A stretch of DNA of 64,000 nt from assembly GCA_023150275.1 (NCBI GenBank), contig JAKLLG010000008.1, forward strand, positions 62,001-126,000. The letters run 5' to 3'. Positions 27,061 through 35,550 of this stretch are shown piece by piece; the stretch's first letter is position 1; the number at the start of each line of letters is the position of its first letter. Origin of the DNA: Rhodocyclaceae bacterium (GTDB lineage Bacteria; Pseudomonadota; Gammaproteobacteria; Burkholderiales; Rhodocyclaceae). A model generated the notes under the pieces. The model ran no database searches, was not told where the DNA came from, and worked only from the letters and a program-made list of their open reading frames with translations. The position numbers were made by a program, and so were the translations under genes.

Positions 27061-27582
27061 CTAGCGGCGAATGCTTTCGTCGAGATTGATGTCGACCATC
27101 AGGTCGTTGGAGAGGCGTTCGAGATCGGCTATCAGTGCCAGCGCATCAAGGCTGGCGGCGCCGGTCAGTTCCGCGGTGGCATGGAAGAGGATGTCAGCGG
27201 ACATCGGCGCGCTGGCGGTGTGGGTGTTCAGCGATTCGACGTTCACGGCGTGACGGGCGAGCACCTGCGAGACTTCTCGCACGATGCCGATACGGTCGTG
27301 GCCGACCAGCGAAAGCTTCAGTCGGCGTTCGCCACCGCGCGGTACAGCCGCTGCGTCTTCCGTGCCTACCCGCAGGCCGGGCAGGGCGGCGAGCGCGGCC
27401 TTGAGCGCTTCGACCTGCGACTCGGGGACGGCGACGCGCACGATGCCGGCGAACTTGCCGGAAAGGTGGGCCATAGAGGATTCGAGCCAGTTGCCCTGAT
27501 GCGTGGCGATGGCGGTGGCGAGCGATTCGACGAGTCCCGGGCGGTCGTCGCCGATCACGGAAAGGATGAGGTTCGCGGACAT
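27061..27582 (-). CDS. ACT-ACT domain protein, GcvR-like
   Basis: A 173-residue protein with two ACT domains: residues 3-78 (LILSVIGDDRPGLVESLATA) and 90-170 (KLSLVGHDRIGIVREVSQVLA). The pattern matches the glycine cleavage regulator GcvR and similar proteins with paired ACT domains that sense amino acids. No gcvA-type partner is in this window, so a true GcvR role is not shown. The ATG at 27582 was taken over the upstream 27651 because the first ACT strand begins immediately after it. It is upstream of, and probably co-transcribed with, the lipoyl-domain gene. Confidence 0.85.
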   Translation of the reverse strand: MSANLILSVIGDDRPGLVESLATAIATHQGNWLESSMAHLSGKFAGIVRVAVPESQVEALKAALAALPGLRVGTEDAAAVPRGGERRLKLSLVGHDRIGIVREVSQVLARHAVNVESLNTHTASAPMSADILFHATAELTGAASLDALALIADLERLSNDLMVDINLDESIRR

Positions 27583-27753
27583 GGCGCATTCCTGTGCGGA
27601 GGCTGGAGGGCGCCATTGTAGCGCGTCATGCCGGCGGTCTTGTGCAGGCAATCCGGGAAGAAAAAAAAGATGCGCCGCGGGTCGAGACGGAGGAGAGGGC
27701 GCTGGTACCCGCGGCGCCAGGGGGACAGAAGCGTTGGATGTTGCCCCGGACGT

Positions 27754-28326
27754 TCAGGCGTTAACTGCAGTCTTCACGGTGGCGAGGATTTCCGGGCGTG
27801 GCCGGTGGCTGGCCGCTTCTTCCTCGGCGAGCGAGCGGATTTCGCCGGAAATCTGGCCGCCTTCCTCGATCAGCATCTTGCCGTAGCGCACCTTGCCGCT
27901 GACCTTGCCGGTGGCGTGGATCAGCAACTGGCTGCGCGCCGTCAGTTCGCCCTCGAAATGGCCGTGAATCTCGGCAATGTCGATGCTGACCTTGCCGGTG
28001 TAGAGCCCGCGCTCGGCGATGCGGATGACGCGGCTGTCCATTGTCGCCTCGACGCGACCTTCGACGACGAGTGTGTCGCAATCGAGAATTTCGGCGCTCT
28101 TCAGCTTGACGTCGGGACCGACGATCAGGCGGCTGCCGCTCTCGCTCTCACCGGCCGGCCGGCGCTCGGTTTCGGGTTGCGCTGCAACGGGCAGGCGTTG
28201 GCCAGCGGCGCTCTGCGGCAGGTGCGGCGGAGCCGGGTTGGCCGTCTGCGCATTGCTCGGGATGGCGCTGCTGCGGGCGGGTTGGGGCTGCGGCTTGGCG
28301 AAGGGGCTGCTGGGTTTGTTGAACAT
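27754..28326 (-). CDS. Bactofilin (polymer-forming cytoskeletal protein)
   Basis: The 190-residue product has a Pro/Gln/Ala-rich flexible N-terminus (1-60), then a bactofilin beta-helix of short hydrophobic steps (about 66-170): SRLIVGPDVKLKSAEI, LVVEGRVEATMDSRVIRI, LYTGKVSIDIAEIHGHFEGE, ARSQLLIHATGKVSGKV. Bactofilins polymerise without nucleotide and scaffold cell-shape or envelope processes. The start at 28326 (MFNKPSSPF) is supported by a GGAG box upstream. No M23 peptidase gene, a common partner, is adjacent. Confidence 0.88.
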   Translation of the reverse strand: MFNKPSSPFAKPQPQPARSSAIPSNAQTANPAPPHLPQSAAGQRLPVAAQPETERRPAGESESGSRLIVGPDVKLKSAEILDCDTLVVEGRVEATMDSRVIRIAERGLYTGKVSIDIAEIHGHFEGELTARSQLLIHATGKVSGKVRYGKMLIEEGGQISGEIRSLAEEEAASHRPRPEILATVKTAVNA

Positions 28327-28608
28327 CCAATGGACTCCAGAGAGTTGAGGGTCCGTTGTCCTATCAAATCGCGTGCCAGCATCAATCCGTGGTGAAAAAA
28401 ACCATACGAAACAAATTGTTGCGCGCATTCCGCGAGCGCGGGCACTTGTTTCCGCAGATACCGGGCCGTTGCCCGCACCCGACGAAAAACTGAGGTGACT
28501 CGCTATGGCATTGATTTACCGATGATTTATAGTGTCGCCTTTCCACGACGGTTTGCCCGTATGGACGGGCGCCGCCTAGACTGCGCCGCATCATTCGAAC
28601 CCTCCACA

Positions 28609-30009
28609 ATGCAACATCTTTCCTTTCGTCGCAGCCTGTTGCTCGGCTTCCTGCTCGTTTCGCTGCTGCTCGGTGCGGCCGCCTGGCGCGGGCTGCTGAT
28701 CCTTGATCGCTTCGCCGCGCAGAGCCGGGCGGCGGCGAGCGAGGCTGTGCAGATGACGGCGGATGTCCAGCAGCTTTCCGAACGCAGCGTCGATCTCGAA
28801 CGCAGCGCCCGGCAGTATCTGGTCCTGCGCGAGCCCGACCTGCTGGTGCGTTTCAATACCTTGCTCGCAGCGTCGCGTGCGCTCCTCGGACGCCTGCAGA
28901 CAGCGGGAGGCAGCGACTTCGCAGCGATCACACGTGATTGGTTGAAGGCCGGTGACAGCGCAGCATTGGCACTGGAAGCGAATGATCGAGACGGAACGCT
29001 CGCGGCACTGGCCGAGATCGGGCTGCACAATGTCGCCCTCGCCGATCGCGGGCGCCAGTGGATAGATGCGCAGAATGCGCGCCTGCTCGCCGAGCTCGAA
29101 GGCAACCGGCGCCAGCTGACGGCACAGGTCCTGGGGGCCGTGGCCGCAGCGCTGGCCATTGCGCTGCTGATCGGCTGGTGGCTGGTGCGGCCGGTCGCGG
29201 CGCTGGAGAGCGCTATCGAGCGTCTCGGTGCCGGTCAGTTCGATCTGCCGATCGAGATTCGCGGTCCCGACGATCTGCAGCGACTGGGGCAGCGCATGGA
29301 CTGGCTGCGCCAGCGTCTTGCCGCGCTTGAAGCTGACCGTGTCCGTGTGCTGCGTCACGTCTCGCACGAACTGAAGACGCCGCTCGCCGCGATGCGCGAG
29401 GGGGTGTCGCTGCTGCAGGAGCAGGTCGCCGGGCCACTCACCGACGATCAACGCGAAGTGGCGAAGATCCTCGAACACAACTCGCGCGCCCTGCAGCGCC
29501 AGATCGAGGCGCTGTTGAACTATCACGCCACGGTGTTCGACGCCGGGCACCTCAAGCGCCGCCGCGTGCAGCTCGGTGAGTTGCTGCAGTCGGTGGGCGA
29601 CGACCAATGCCTGCAGGCGCAGGCGCGCGCCCTGCGCGTGACCACGGAGGCCGAGCGGCGGCAGGCACTGTTCGATGCCGACAAGATGCGTATTGCACTG
29701 GGCAACCTGCTTTCGAACGCCATCATCTTCAGCCCCGAAGGTGGTGAAATCCGGCTTGCTGCGAGTGTTGTCGACGGACACCTGTTTTTCGACTGCATCG
29801 ACGAGGGTCCCGGTGTCGCGCAGGCAGATGCCGAGCGCATCTTCGAGCCTTTCGTGCAGGGTCGGCGACGGCCCGAATGGGCGCCGCCGGGCAGTGGCGT
29901 CGGTCTGTCCATCGTGCGCGAACTGGTAGCGGCGCAGGGGGGCAAGGTGATTCTGATGCCGTCGGCGCGCGGCGCGCATTTCCGCGTGGAGTTGCCGTAT
30001 GAGCCATAG
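28609..30009 (+). CDS. glrK: Sensor histidine kinase, GlrK/QseE-like
   Basis: The 466-residue kinase has membrane spans at about 9-31 and 172-193 around a helical periplasmic domain, a HAMP region to about 245, the dimerisation helix with His253 (RHVSHELKTPLAAMREG), and an ATPase domain with the N box LGNLLSNAIIFSP, the DEGPGV G1 box and SGVGLSIVREL. The following genes encode a QseG-like lipoprotein and a GlrR-like sigma-54 activator, the order of the enterobacterial glrK-qseG-glrR operon, which supports the name. The ATG at 28609 is chosen for the membrane span; 282 bases separate it from the bactofilin gene. The overlapping extra kinase gene follows. Confidence 0.88.
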   Translation: MQHLSFRRSLLLGFLLVSLLLGAAAWRGLLILDRFAAQSRAAASEAVQMTADVQQLSERSVDLERSARQYLVLREPDLLVRFNTLLAASRALLGRLQTAGGSDFAAITRDWLKAGDSAALALEANDRDGTLAALAEIGLHNVALADRGRQWIDAQNARLLAELEGNRRQLTAQVLGAVAAALAIALLIGWWLVRPVAALESAIERLGAGQFDLPIEIRGPDDLQRLGQRMDWLRQRLAALEADRVRVLRHVSHELKTPLAAMREGVSLLQEQVAGPLTDDQREVAKILEHNSRALQRQIEALLNYHATVFDAGHLKRRRVQLGELLQSVGDDQCLQAQARALRVTTEAERRQALFDADKMRIALGNLLSNAIIFSPEGGEIRLAASVVDGHLFFDCIDEGPGVAQADAERIFEPFVQGRRRPEWAPPGSGVGLSIVRELVAAQGGKVILMPSARGAHFRVELPYEP

Positions 30010-30757
30010 GCTGCAGGCACCGAATACCGAACTGTGCCGGGTGCTGATCCAGCGACTGTCGGAGCTGGAGGCGGACCGGGCGCGCGTGCTGCGGCACCTG
30101 TCGCACGAACTGAAGACGCCGCTGGCGGCGCTGCGCGAAGGTGTTGCGCTGCTTCAGGAGCAGGTGCTGGGTGCGTTGAGCCCCGAGCAGCGCGAGGTGC
30201 TGGCGATTCTGGACCACAACGTGCGCGCCCTGCAGCGGCAGGTCGAGGATCTCCTCAATTACCACGCCACGGTGTTCGATGTGGTGCGCACGCAGGTGCA
30301 GCGGGTCGCGCTCCGCGATCTGCTTGCTGCGGCCGTTGCCGAACAGCAGTTGCAGGCGCAGAAACATGAACTGCGGATCGTCGTTGGCTGTGCGGTGGCG
30401 TATGCACGGCTTGATCCGGACAAGACGCGTATGGCACTTGCGAATCTTCTTTCGAATGCCATCGCCTTCAGCCCACCAGGCGGTGAGATTCGCCTGCAAG
30501 TCGAATGCGGCACTGATGCCGGGCACAGCTTGTTCTTCGATTGCATCGATCAGGGGCCGGGCGTTGCAGCGGCTGATATTGATCGTATCTTCGACCCCTT
30601 CGTGCAGGGCAAGCGGCGTCCGCACAAGAGCGATACGGGCAGCGGCGTCGGCCTGTCGCTGGTTCGCGAAGCCGCCATCGCACAGGGAGGGCGCGCGTAT
30701 CTGGTGCCTTCCGCAACAGGCGCACATTTCAGGATGGAAATTCCCTATGAAGACTGA
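29999..30757 (+). CDS. Soluble histidine-kinase core, apparent partial duplicate of the upstream kinase
   Basis: A 252-residue protein with no membrane span, sensor or HAMP. It begins inside the last codons of the preceding kinase gene (ATG at 29999) and consists of a dimerisation helix with His36 (RHLSHELKTPLAALREG) and an ATPase domain (LANLLSNAIAFSPPGGEIRL, DQGPGVAA, GSGVGLSLVREA). It aligns along its whole length with residues about 240-466 of the upstream kinase, with runs such as LLNYHATVFD and LFFDCID identical. All catalytic boxes are kept, so it may be an active cytoplasmic kinase. It could phosphorylate the regulator, mix with the full kinase, or act as a brake; none is shown. Confidence 0.85.
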   Translation: MSHRLQAPNTELCRVLIQRLSELEADRARVLRHLSHELKTPLAALREGVALLQEQVLGALSPEQREVLAILDHNVRALQRQVEDLLNYHATVFDVVRTQVQRVALRDLLAAAVAEQQLQAQKHELRIVVGCAVAYARLDPDKTRMALANLLSNAIAFSPPGGEIRLQVECGTDAGHSLFFDCIDQGPGVAAADIDRIFDPFVQGKRRPHKSDTGSGVGLSLVREAAIAQGGRAYLVPSATGAHFRMEIPYED

Positions 30758-31277
30758 CAGCCGCTGGCTGCTCCCCTTGTCGTTGCTGCTCGCCGCGTGC
30801 ACCACGATGGCCCCGCCACCGCCGGAGGATCCGCCTGCGCCGAAGATCGAGGAGCCACTGGCGCGACCGTGCCTGTCGCACGACGAAGCGCCGGTGCGCG
30901 CGATGCTCGCCTTCTATGCCAGCAATGCACGCAGTCCGGCACCGCCGACGCGTGAGCGCGGCGTTGCCGGTGATCCTTACCTGCTGATGCGCCAGGCGAT
31001 CCAGTATGGCCAGGGGCGGCCGGCCGACCTGCACAAGGCACAGTCTGCCCTGGATGCGGTGATGCGCAGCACGCATCCGGCCGCACCGAACCTCGCGCCG
31101 CTGGCCCGACTCTTGCACGAGCAATACGGCGAACGCCTTCGCCTCGAACAACAACTGCGCGACACAGAGCGTCGCGGCGACCAGCTGCAGGAAAAACTCG
31201 ACGCGCTGACCGCCATCGAACGCAGCCTGCCGGCACGCTCGTCCTTGCCCCGCGCACCTCAGGAGAATTCACGATGA
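30747..31277 (+). CDS. qseG: QseG-like lipoprotein
   Basis: A 176-residue lipoprotein: signal MKTDSRWLLPLSLLLAAC with the lipobox LLAAC at about residue 18, then a Pro-rich linker (MAPPPPEDPPAPKIEEP) and a helical C-terminal half with a coiled-coil stretch (RLRLEQQLRDTERRGDQL). Position between kinase and sigma-54 activator matches QseG/YfhG, the outer-membrane lipoprotein that modulates the GlrK/QseE kinase. Sequence evidence for family membership is weak beyond layout. Its ATG overlaps the end of the soluble kinase gene, and its stop overlaps the next start by four bases. Confidence 0.75.
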   Translation: MKTDSRWLLPLSLLLAACTTMAPPPPEDPPAPKIEEPLARPCLSHDEAPVRAMLAFYASNARSPAPPTRERGVAGDPYLLMRQAIQYGQGRPADLHKAQSALDAVMRSTHPAAPNLAPLARLLHEQYGERLRLEQQLRDTERRGDQLQEKLDALTAIERSLPARSSLPRAPQENSR

Positions 31278-32653
31278 ATCTGGCAACCCTGCTGCAACCC
31301 GCATCGGCGCACGTACTGGTGGTCGATGACGATCCGGACCTGCTGCGTCTGCTGTCGATGCGCCTGCGTTCGAGCGGCTATCGGGTGAGTGCGGTCGATT
31401 CGGCGGAAGCGGCGCTGTCGCGCGTCGCGATCGAGCGACCGGATCTGGTATTGAGCGACGTGCGCCTTCCGGGGCGCGATGGTCTCGCGCTGTTCGACGA
31501 GTTGCGCCAGCACCATCCGGCGCTGCCGGTGATCCTGCTCACGGCGCACGGCACCATTCCCGATGCAGTGGCGGCGACGGCGCGTGGTGTTTCCGGCTAC
31601 CTGACCAAACCCTTCGACAGCCAGGCGCTGCTGGAGAAGATCCGTCAGGCGCTGGCTCTCGCACCGACCGCGGCGGCCGGCGACGCCGATGGCGACGGCG
31701 CCTGGCGCGCGGGAATCGTCTGTCGCAGCCAGTGCATGGTCGAACTGCTGGAAGAGGCGCGGCTGGTTGCGGCGAGCGATGCCAGCGTGCTCATCCAGGG
31801 CGAGAGCGGCAGCGGCAAGGAGTTGCTGGCGCGGGCGATCCACCGCGCCAGCCCGCGTGCGGAAAAGCCTTTCATCGCTGTGAACTGCGGCGCGATTCCG
31901 GAGGCGCTGCTCGAATCGGAGCTGTTCGGCCATGAAAAGGGGGCGTTTACCGGCGCGGTGACGCGACGTACCGGCCTCTTTCAGGCGGCCAATGGCGGCA
32001 CGCTCTTTCTCGACGAAATCGGCGACATGCCCCTGCCGCTGCAGGTGAAGCTGCTGCGCGTGCTGCAGGAACGCGTGGTGCGTCCGGTCGGTGCCAACGA
32101 GGCAGTGCCGATCGATGTGCGCATCCTCTCGGCAACGCACCGCGATCTCGACGTGGCGATGCGCGAAGGGCAGTTCCGCGAGGATCTGTTCTACCGTCTC
32201 AACGTAGTCAGCCTGACGCTGCCGGGGCTCGACGCGCGGCGCGAGGACATTCCGCTGCTGGCGACGCATTTTCTGCAACTGCTCGCCGACAAGTACCGCA
32301 AGCCGCTCAACGGCTTTTCCAGCGAAGCGCTGCAGGCCCTGGCCACAGCCTCGTGGCCGGGCAATGTGCGTCAGCTTTACAACGTGGTCGAGCAGGTCTG
32401 CGCGCTCGCGACCTCGCCGCTGATTCCGCTGGCGCTGGTGCAGCGTGCGCTACGGGTGCGCAGTTGCGAAGTCCTCTGCTACGCGGAGGCAAAGCAGCGT
32501 TTCGAGCGGGATTATCTCGTGCAACTGCTCAAGCTGACCGACGGCAATGTCTCCGATGCTGCACGGCTCGCCGACCGCAACCGCACCGAGTTCTACCGGT
32601 TGCTGCAGAAGCATGCCCTGGTGCCGGCACTGTTTCGTGGCGAGGGCAGTTGA
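31274..32653 (+). CDS. glrR: Sigma-54-dependent response regulator, GlrR/QseF-like
   Basis: The 459-residue activator has a receiver (about 10-125, phospho-acceptor Asp62 in LVLSDVRLPG), a sigma-54 AAA+ domain (Walker A GESGSGKE near 176-183, GAFTGA loop at 223-228, Walker B GGTLFLDEIGDMP) and a C-terminal Fis-type helix-turn-helix (DGNVSDAARLADRNRTEFYRLL). The intact GAFTGA loop indicates a working sigma-54 activator. In enterobacteria GlrR drives the small RNA gene glmY; targets here are unknown. It ends the operon of kinase, soluble kinase and lipoprotein. Confidence 0.92.
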   Translation: MNLATLLQPASAHVLVVDDDPDLLRLLSMRLRSSGYRVSAVDSAEAALSRVAIERPDLVLSDVRLPGRDGLALFDELRQHHPALPVILLTAHGTIPDAVAATARGVSGYLTKPFDSQALLEKIRQALALAPTAAAGDADGDGAWRAGIVCRSQCMVELLEEARLVAASDASVLIQGESGSGKELLARAIHRASPRAEKPFIAVNCGAIPEALLESELFGHEKGAFTGAVTRRTGLFQAANGGTLFLDEIGDMPLPLQVKLLRVLQERVVRPVGANEAVPIDVRILSATHRDLDVAMREGQFREDLFYRLNVVSLTLPGLDARREDIPLLATHFLQLLADKYRKPLNGFSSEALQALATASWPGNVRQLYNVVEQVCALATSPLIPLALVQRALRVRSCEVLCYAEAKQRFERDYLVQLLKLTDGNVSDAARLADRNRTEFYRLLQKHALVPALFRGEGS

Positions 32654-32721
32654 GCGATTTCCAATGAAAGTGCGGCCCGCAGGCCGCGCCGCAGGACGCG
32701 TTTCTCGCTCGCGCGTCACCG

Positions 32722-33498
32722 TCACTTTTCGACGAAGGCGCGCTCGATCACGTAATCGCCCTGTGCGCCGATGTACGGCGACACCTCGAAGCCACGTTCG
32801 TCAAGCAGCTCGCACATGGCACGGTTCATTGCCGCGCTGCCGCAGATCATTGCCCGATCCTCGGCCGGGTCGAGCGGCGGCAGGCCGAGATCGGCCAGCA
32901 GCTTGCCGGATTCGATGAGATCGGGAATGCGGCCCTGGTTGCGGAACGGCTCGCGCGTCACGGTGGGGTAATAACGCAGCTTGTCGCGCACCAGCTCGCC
33001 GAGGAACTCGTGTGCGGGCAGTTCGTGCTCGATGTAGTCGGAATAGGCGAGGTCCCGTGTCCAGCGTACGCCGTGCACGAGGATAACCTGCTCGAAGCGT
33101 TCGTACACTTCCGGGTCCTGGATCAGGCTCATGAAGGGAGCGAGCCCGGTGCCGGTGGCAAACAGCCACAGGCGGCGGCCCGGGCGCAGATCGCGCAATA
33201 CCAGTGTGCCGGTTGGCTTCTTGCTGACCACGATCGGGTCACCGCTCTTCAGATGCTGCAAGCGCGAGGTCAGCGGGCCTTCGGGCACCTTGATGCTGAA
33301 GAATTCGAGGTGCTCGTCGTGGTTGGCGCTGGCGATGCTGTAGGCACGCGTCAGCGGCTTGCCCTCGACTTCCAGCCCGATCATCACGAACTGGCCGTTA
33401 TCGAAGCGCAGCCCGGGGTCGCGCGTGGTGCGGAAGCTGAAGAGGCGGTCGTTCCAGTGGCGGACGTCGAGGACCGTTTCGGTGCCGTACTTGCTCAT
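32722..33498 (-). CDS. fpr: Ferredoxin-NADP+ reductase
   Basis: The 258-residue flavoprotein begins MSKYGTETVLDVRHWNDRLF. It has the FAD-binding signature LTRAYSIASANH near 55, the NADP-binding glycine run LFATGTGLAPFMSLIQDP near 115, and MICGSAAM towards the end, as in bacterial Fpr. It exchanges electrons between NADPH and ferredoxin or flavodoxin. It is divergent from a LysR-type gene, the arrangement of fprA and finR in pseudomonads, where the regulator induces fpr under oxidative stress; that control is inferred here. Confidence 0.93.
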   Translation of the reverse strand: MSKYGTETVLDVRHWNDRLFSFRTTRDPGLRFDNGQFVMIGLEVEGKPLTRAYSIASANHDEHLEFFSIKVPEGPLTSRLQHLKSGDPIVVSKKPTGTLVLRDLRPGRRLWLFATGTGLAPFMSLIQDPEVYERFEQVILVHGVRWTRDLAYSDYIEHELPAHEFLGELVRDKLRYYPTVTREPFRNQGRIPDLIESGKLLADLGLPPLDPAEDRAMICGSAAMNRAMCELLDERGFEVSPYIGAQGDYVIERAFVEK

Positions 33499-33597
33499 TT
33501 TGTTTGGTCTGTCGGGGTTTGGGGTGTGCATAGTCTAGGTCCTGCTGTAGTATCTGCAAAACAGATTCTATGAATCATTAATATCGAAATTATAAAT

Positions 33598-34521
33598 ATG
33601 CGATTCACGCTCCGCCAACTCGAAATATTTGCCGCCATCGCCCGTCACGGCTCGGTGTCGGCAGCCGCCGGCGAGGTTGCGCTTACGCAATCCGCCGCCA
33701 GCACCGCGCTCGCCGAACTCGAACGGCAGGCCGGACGACGACTGTTCGACCGGGTAGGCAAATCGCTCCATCTCAACGAGACCGGGCGTTCGCTGCTGCC
33801 GAAAGCGATCGAACTGCTCGACCGGGCTGCGGAAGTCGAGGCCATGCTGCGCGGCAACGACGCGATCGGTGCGCTTGCTGTCGGCGCCACGCTCACCATC
33901 GGTAACTATTTGGCCACCTTGATCGTCGCAGAGTTCCTGCGCCGCCATCCGCAGGCGCGCGTTGCGCTCAGCGTGCGCAATACGGCGCTGTTGCTGCAAG
34001 CACTGGCCAGCCACGAAGTCGATCTCGGGCTCGTCGAGGGTGATTGCCGGCACCCCGAACTGACGGTTACGCCGTGGATCGAGGACGAACTGGCCGTGTT
34101 CTGCGCGCCATCGCATCCGCTGGCCGGCCGCCGCGCCGGCACGGCGCGCCTGTTGCGCGAGCCGTGGATCCTGCGCGAATCCGGTTCGGGCACGCGCGAC
34201 ACCTTCGAACGGGCTTTTCGCCACCACCTGCCGGAACTGCAGATTCGGCTCGAACTCGAACACACGGAGGCGATCAAGCGTGCCGTCGAGAGTGGGTTGG
34301 GACTTGGCTGCATCTCGCGACTGGCGCTGAAGGATGCCTTTCGGCGCGGCAGTCTGGTTGAGGTGACGACCCCCGAGCTCGATCTCCGGCGTGGTTTCCA
34401 CTTCGTCTGGCATCGCGACAAGCATCATGGCGCCGCGCTCGCCGCCTTTCTGGCCTTGTGCCGCGAGTTTTCGGCGGGGGCTGTCCGCAGCGATGAAATC
34501 GCCATGCCGCCCGTACCCTGA
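33598..34521 (+). CDS. LysR-type regulator, FinR-like
   Basis: A 307-residue LysR regulator. The winged helix-turn-helix is residues 1-62 (MRFTLRQLEIFAAIARHGSV, QSAASTALAELERQAGRRLF), followed by a substrate-binding domain in which GNYLATLIVAEFLRRHPQ and GLVEGDCRHPEL are typical of the CysB/CbbR-like group. The 99-base gap to divergent fpr should hold the binding site; it is AT-rich near the start (AATCATTAATATCGAAATTA). FinR-like naming rests on this neighbour. Confidence 0.88.
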   Translation: MRFTLRQLEIFAAIARHGSVSAAAGEVALTQSAASTALAELERQAGRRLFDRVGKSLHLNETGRSLLPKAIELLDRAAEVEAMLRGNDAIGALAVGATLTIGNYLATLIVAEFLRRHPQARVALSVRNTALLLQALASHEVDLGLVEGDCRHPELTVTPWIEDELAVFCAPSHPLAGRRAGTARLLREPWILRESGSGTRDTFERAFRHHLPELQIRLELEHTEAIKRAVESGLGLGCISRLALKDAFRRGSLVEVTTPELDLRRGFHFVWHRDKHHGAALAAFLALCREFSAGAVRSDEIAMPPVP

Positions 34522-34630
34522 GATTTTCGTCAGCGCTTGCCAAAAGCCTGCGAACAGGGTGGAGGGTTGACGCCAGTCGCGATGTTGGGAGCATACTGAC
34601 AGCGTTTCCCCAACCACAGAGGACAAGCAG

Positions 34631-35485
34631 ATGAAGAAAAGACTCCTGGGTGCCCTGGCATTCGTTTCGGCACTGTCGGTCGCCGTGCCGGCGATGGCCG
34701 ACGCAACGCTCGCGAAGATCAAGGACAGCGGCACGATCAAGCTGGGCTATCGCGAAAACTCGCCGCCCTTCTCGTTTCAGGGCAACGACGGCAAGCCGCA
34801 CGGCTACAGCGTCGATCTCTGCCGCATCGTCGCCGACGAGGTCGCCCGGCAGCTGGGCATCGCCAAGCTCGATGTGCGCTGGGTGATGGTTAGCGCCCAG
34901 AACCGTTTCGAAGCCCTGAAGCGCGGCGATATCGACCTCGAATGCGGCAACTCGACGCAGACCCTGAGCCGCCGTGCCGATTTCGATTTCAGCGTGATGA
35001 CCTTCGTCGATGGCGCCGGCCTGCTCTTCCGCGCCGGCGAGAAGCCGGCCTCGATCGATGACATCAAGGGGCAGCGTGTGGCCGTCGTGCGCGGTACGAC
35101 CACCGAGAAGCTGCTCGACGAACTGGTGGCCGCCGCCAAGCTCGGTGTGCGCCTGATCAAGGTCGAGGATCACGACGATGCGATCAAGGCACTCGCCGAC
35201 AAGACTGCCACCGCCTATGCGGCCGACCGTACGGTGCTGGTGACGACGGCGATCGTGCGCGGCGAGGGCAAGCAGTTTGAACTGGGCGATGCGCAGTTCA
35301 GCTATGAACCGTATGGCCTCGTGATGCGCCGCGATGCCGACTTCCGCCTGGCGGTCGACCGCTCGCTGTCGCGGCTCTATCGCAGCGGCGAGATCGGCGG
35401 CCTGCTGAAGCGCTGGTTCGAGCCCTTCGGCACGCCTGGCGAGGCACTGCGAGCGGTTTACCTGCTTAACGGCCTGCCCGAATGA
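34631..35485 (+). CDS. Amino-acid ABC transporter substrate-binding protein (GltI-like)
   Basis: The 284-residue exported protein has a signal peptide (1-23, AVPAMA-D) and the bacterial extracellular solute-binding family 3 pattern: SGTIKLGYRENSPPFSF, GYSVDLCRIVADEVARQL, NRFEALKRGDIDLECGNST and RVAVVRGTTTEKLL. The CGNST segment fits glutamate/aspartate binders such as GltI. There is no permease or ATPase gene nearby, so it must work with a transporter elsewhere or have another role. A terminator follows the stop. Confidence 0.88.
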   Translation: MKKRLLGALAFVSALSVAVPAMADATLAKIKDSGTIKLGYRENSPPFSFQGNDGKPHGYSVDLCRIVADEVARQLGIAKLDVRWVMVSAQNRFEALKRGDIDLECGNSTQTLSRRADFDFSVMTFVDGAGLLFRAGEKPASIDDIKGQRVAVVRGTTTEKLLDELVAAAKLGVRLIKVEDHDDAIKALADKTATAYAADRTVLVTTAIVRGEGKQFELGDAQFSYEPYGLVMRRDADFRLAVDRSLSRLYRSGEIGGLLKRWFEPFGTPGEALRAVYLLNGLPE

Positions 35486-35501
35486 GCGTGTGAAACCATA
35501 G

Positions 35502-35533
35502 CGAAAACGGCACCCTCGCAGGTGCCGTTTTCG
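35502..35533. terminator. Bidirectional intrinsic terminator
   Basis: CGAAAACGGCACC (35502-35514) pairs perfectly with GGTGCCGTTTTCG (35521-35533), with T-runs on both strands. It serves the binding-protein gene (plus) and gcvP (minus), whose stops lie 17 bases either side. Confidence 0.95.
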
Positions 35534-35550
35534 TTTGGTGCACCGGACGC

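Noticed and set aside
28505..28525. TGGCATTGATTTACC as a sigma-54 promoter for the Glr operon
   Set aside because: The GG half fits but the GC half at -12 is wrong (TTACC), so the match is not convincing.
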